Shown: piece by piece, positions 62,798 to 64,000 of the stretch
How the letters are laid out: each line of letters opens with the position of its first letter
Position numbering within the stretch: position 1 is the stretch's first letter
Origin: Desulfomicrobium orale DSM 12838
Lineage (GTDB): Bacteria; Desulfobacterota; Desulfovibrionia; Desulfovibrionales; Desulfomicrobiaceae
Length of the DNA: 64,000 nucleotides
Reading direction: 5' to 3'
Assembly: GCF_001553625.1 (NCBI RefSeq)
Contig: NZ_CP014230.1
Coordinates: 1,736,001 to 1,800,000 of the forward strand
Program-made: the position numbers and the translations under genes
Notes under the pieces: model-generated
Told to the model about the DNA's origin: nothing
What the model saw: the letters and a program-made list of their open reading frames with translations, nothing else
Database searches by the model: none

Positions 62798-62830
62798 AAA
62801 AGCCTTCACGGGAAACCGTGGAGGCTTTTT
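62798..62830 (+). terminator. Rho-independent terminator after greA
   Basis: GCCTTCACGG (62802-62811) pairs with CCGTGGAGGC (62816-62825), with one G-T pair, and is followed by TTTTT. AAAA on the 5' side lets it serve the convergent permease gene too. Confidence 0.88.
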
Positions 62831-62891
62831 GCGTGTTCGGGCCTTCGCTTCTCTTTTCAAATCCGGGTGGAAGCTCCGCCGTCTGAAGCTT

Positions 62892-64000
62892 TTATCCGAA
62901 CCGCCGACGGAAAATAATCACGGCGGCGATCAGAGTGGCGGCGGCGATGAGCGCCAGCGGCACACAGTTTTCCAGCACGAAAGTCAGCGAGGCATCTTTC
63001 AGGAACACGCTCTTCACGATGACCACGAAGTGCCGGATGGGGTTTATCCAGGTGATGGCCTGCAGCCACTCCGGCATGTTTTCCACGGGTGAGGCGAAGC
63101 CCGAAAGGAGAATCGCGGGCATGATGAAGGAGAAGGCTCCCAGGAACGCCTGTTGTTGGGTGGAGCAGAGGGCGCTGATGAAAAGGCCGATGCCCGCCAG
63201 GGCCAGAAAGTAGAGGATGGCGCTGGCGTAGATGAGCAGGAGTGAGCCGGAGAGGGGCACGCCGTACACGAAGACTGCGGCCGCGATGATGATGCTGGCC
63301 TGGGAAAGCCCGACCAGCAGCACGGCGACGGCCTTGCCGGTCATGATCATCTCCAGTGTCAGGGGCGAGACCAGCAGCTGCTCGAAAGTGCCCTGTTCCC
63401 GCTCTCTGGCCACGGACAGGGCGGTGAGGATCAGGGCGCTGACGGTCAGAATCACGGCCACCAGGCTGGGCAGGATGAACCACTGGTAGTCCAGGTTGGG
63501 ATTGTAGCGGTGGCGGACCACGATCTCGGAAAGGGGCCGCCCGCCCGATGCCGCGGATAGTTCGGCGAAGTAGTCCGCTACGATTTCCTGAATGTATCCG
63601 GCCGCGATCTGGCTGCTGTTGGATCGCCGTCCATCCAGCAGGATTTGTAGCGGGACTGTCTGGCCCTGGGTCACACGCCGGGAGAAGTCCTGCGGAAAGC
63701 GGACCAGGGCGATGGCCTTCTGGGTGTCCATGGCGGAGGCAATCTGGTCGGCGGAATACAGGTGCAGGATGCGGGTGAAGGCTTCGGCCCTGGCCAGGCG
63801 CTGGACGAGTTCCTCGGAGATGTGCCCGCCGTCTTCGTTCAGCACGGCCAGGGTGTTGTTTTTGACTTCCAGGGTGGCGGCCAGGGGGAAGAGAAGAGCC
63901 TGCACGATTACCGGCGCGATGACCAGCTGGCGGCTCTGGGGATCGGCCAGAAGGATTTGCAGCTCCTTGCGGATGAGAGCCAGAATGCGGATGAGAATCA
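62892..64000 (-). CDS. ABC-2-type transporter permease (5' end beyond the window)
   Basis: The frame runs from the right edge (~369 codons visible) to a stop at 62892. The N-terminal region visible (RILALIRKELQILLADPQSRQLVIAPVIVQALLFPLAATLEV) is the start of an ABC-2 permease of the YhhJ/YbhS type. A periplasmic domain of ~150 residues follows, then helices WFILPSLVAVILTVSALILTALSVAREREQGTFEQLLVSPLT, VAVLLVGLSQASIIIAAAVFVYGVPL, AILYFLALAGIGLFISALCSTQQQAFLGAFSFIMPAILLSGFASPVENMP and LALIAAATLIAAVIIF. The ExREQGT..QL..SPL motif is the family hallmark. It probably exports drugs or lipids with partner genes outside the window. Confidence 0.9.
   Translation of the reverse strand, partial: ILIRILALIRKELQILLADPQSRQLVIAPVIVQALLFPLAATLEVKNNTLAVLNEDGGHISEELVQRLARAEAFTRILHLYSADQIASAMDTQKAIALVRFPQDFSRRVTQGQTVPLQILLDGRRSNSSQIAAGYIQEIVADYFAELSAASGGRPLSEIVVRHRYNPNLDYQWFILPSLVAVILTVSALILTALSVAREREQGTFEQLLVSPLTLEMIMTGKAVAVLLVGLSQASIIIAAAVFVYGVPLSGSLLLIYASAILYFLALAGIGLFISALCSTQQQAFLGAFSFIMPAILLSGFASPVENMPEWLQAITWINPIRHFVVIVKSVFLKDASLTFVLENCVPLALIAAATLIAAVIIFRRRFG

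Overview
This window (about 60% G+C for most of its length) comes from a sulfate-reducing bacterium of the order Desulfovibrionales. The evidence is a complete hmcABCDEF transmembrane redox operon with a multihaem cytochrome, a split-Soret cytochrome c, and many genes of the style found in Desulfovibrio and its relatives. I cannot fix the genus from sequence alone.

Layout. 1-2667 is the 3' end of a type 1 BREX phage-defence locus: the C-terminus of pglZ, then brxL, whose 5' end carries an apparent one-base frameshift in a G tract. 2730-16719 is mostly core genome: rsmE-gcvT, a large uncharacterised protein, a two-GAF protein with mreB, a Nudix-like protein, rimI, a cyclophilin, a YheT-type hydrolase, a DegP-type protease, ispE, tRNA-Gln, prs, rplY, pth and a CarD-type regulator. 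An IS5-family element (16792-17671) lies between carD and rho. 17800-24609 holds rho, nadE, an M48 metalloprotease and yajC-secD-secF. 24881-27269 holds a TauE/SafE-type permease with an unusual helical N-terminal region, followed by a split-Soret cytochrome c. 27426-35541 holds two poorly known proteins, a short aspartokinase, a DUF533 protein, a CBS/CNNM-type membrane protein, a GDSL lipoprotein and an M23 peptidase. 36054-42137 is the hmc operon, behind a clear sigma70-type promoter and a structured leader.

42197-46690 is accessory DNA. An IS1595-type element with an 8-bp target duplication is itself interrupted by a second IS5-family element, and beside it sits an 871-residue helicase with a nuclease-like C-terminal region. 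Core genes resume at tgt and nth, followed by a flavin-binding-type protein, a methyltransferase-Crp/Fnr pair, a pilin-histidine kinase-HD-GYP operon, mntP, a two-gene sufCB system, a potassium channel with fused RCK domains, ynfA, a Na/Ca exchanger, ogt, a SLOG-like protein, greA with a probable attenuator leader, and an ABC-2 permease cut by the right edge.

How the genes fit together. Hmc passes electrons between periplasmic cytochromes and the cytoplasm. The split-Soret cytochrome and the TauE-type permease may belong to sulfur or oxygen-stress metabolism. YajC-SecDF and DegP serve export and envelope quality control. BREX, the helicase and the insertion sequences mark the two accessory, defence-like patches. 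No CRISPR array, prophage or rRNA operon is visible.
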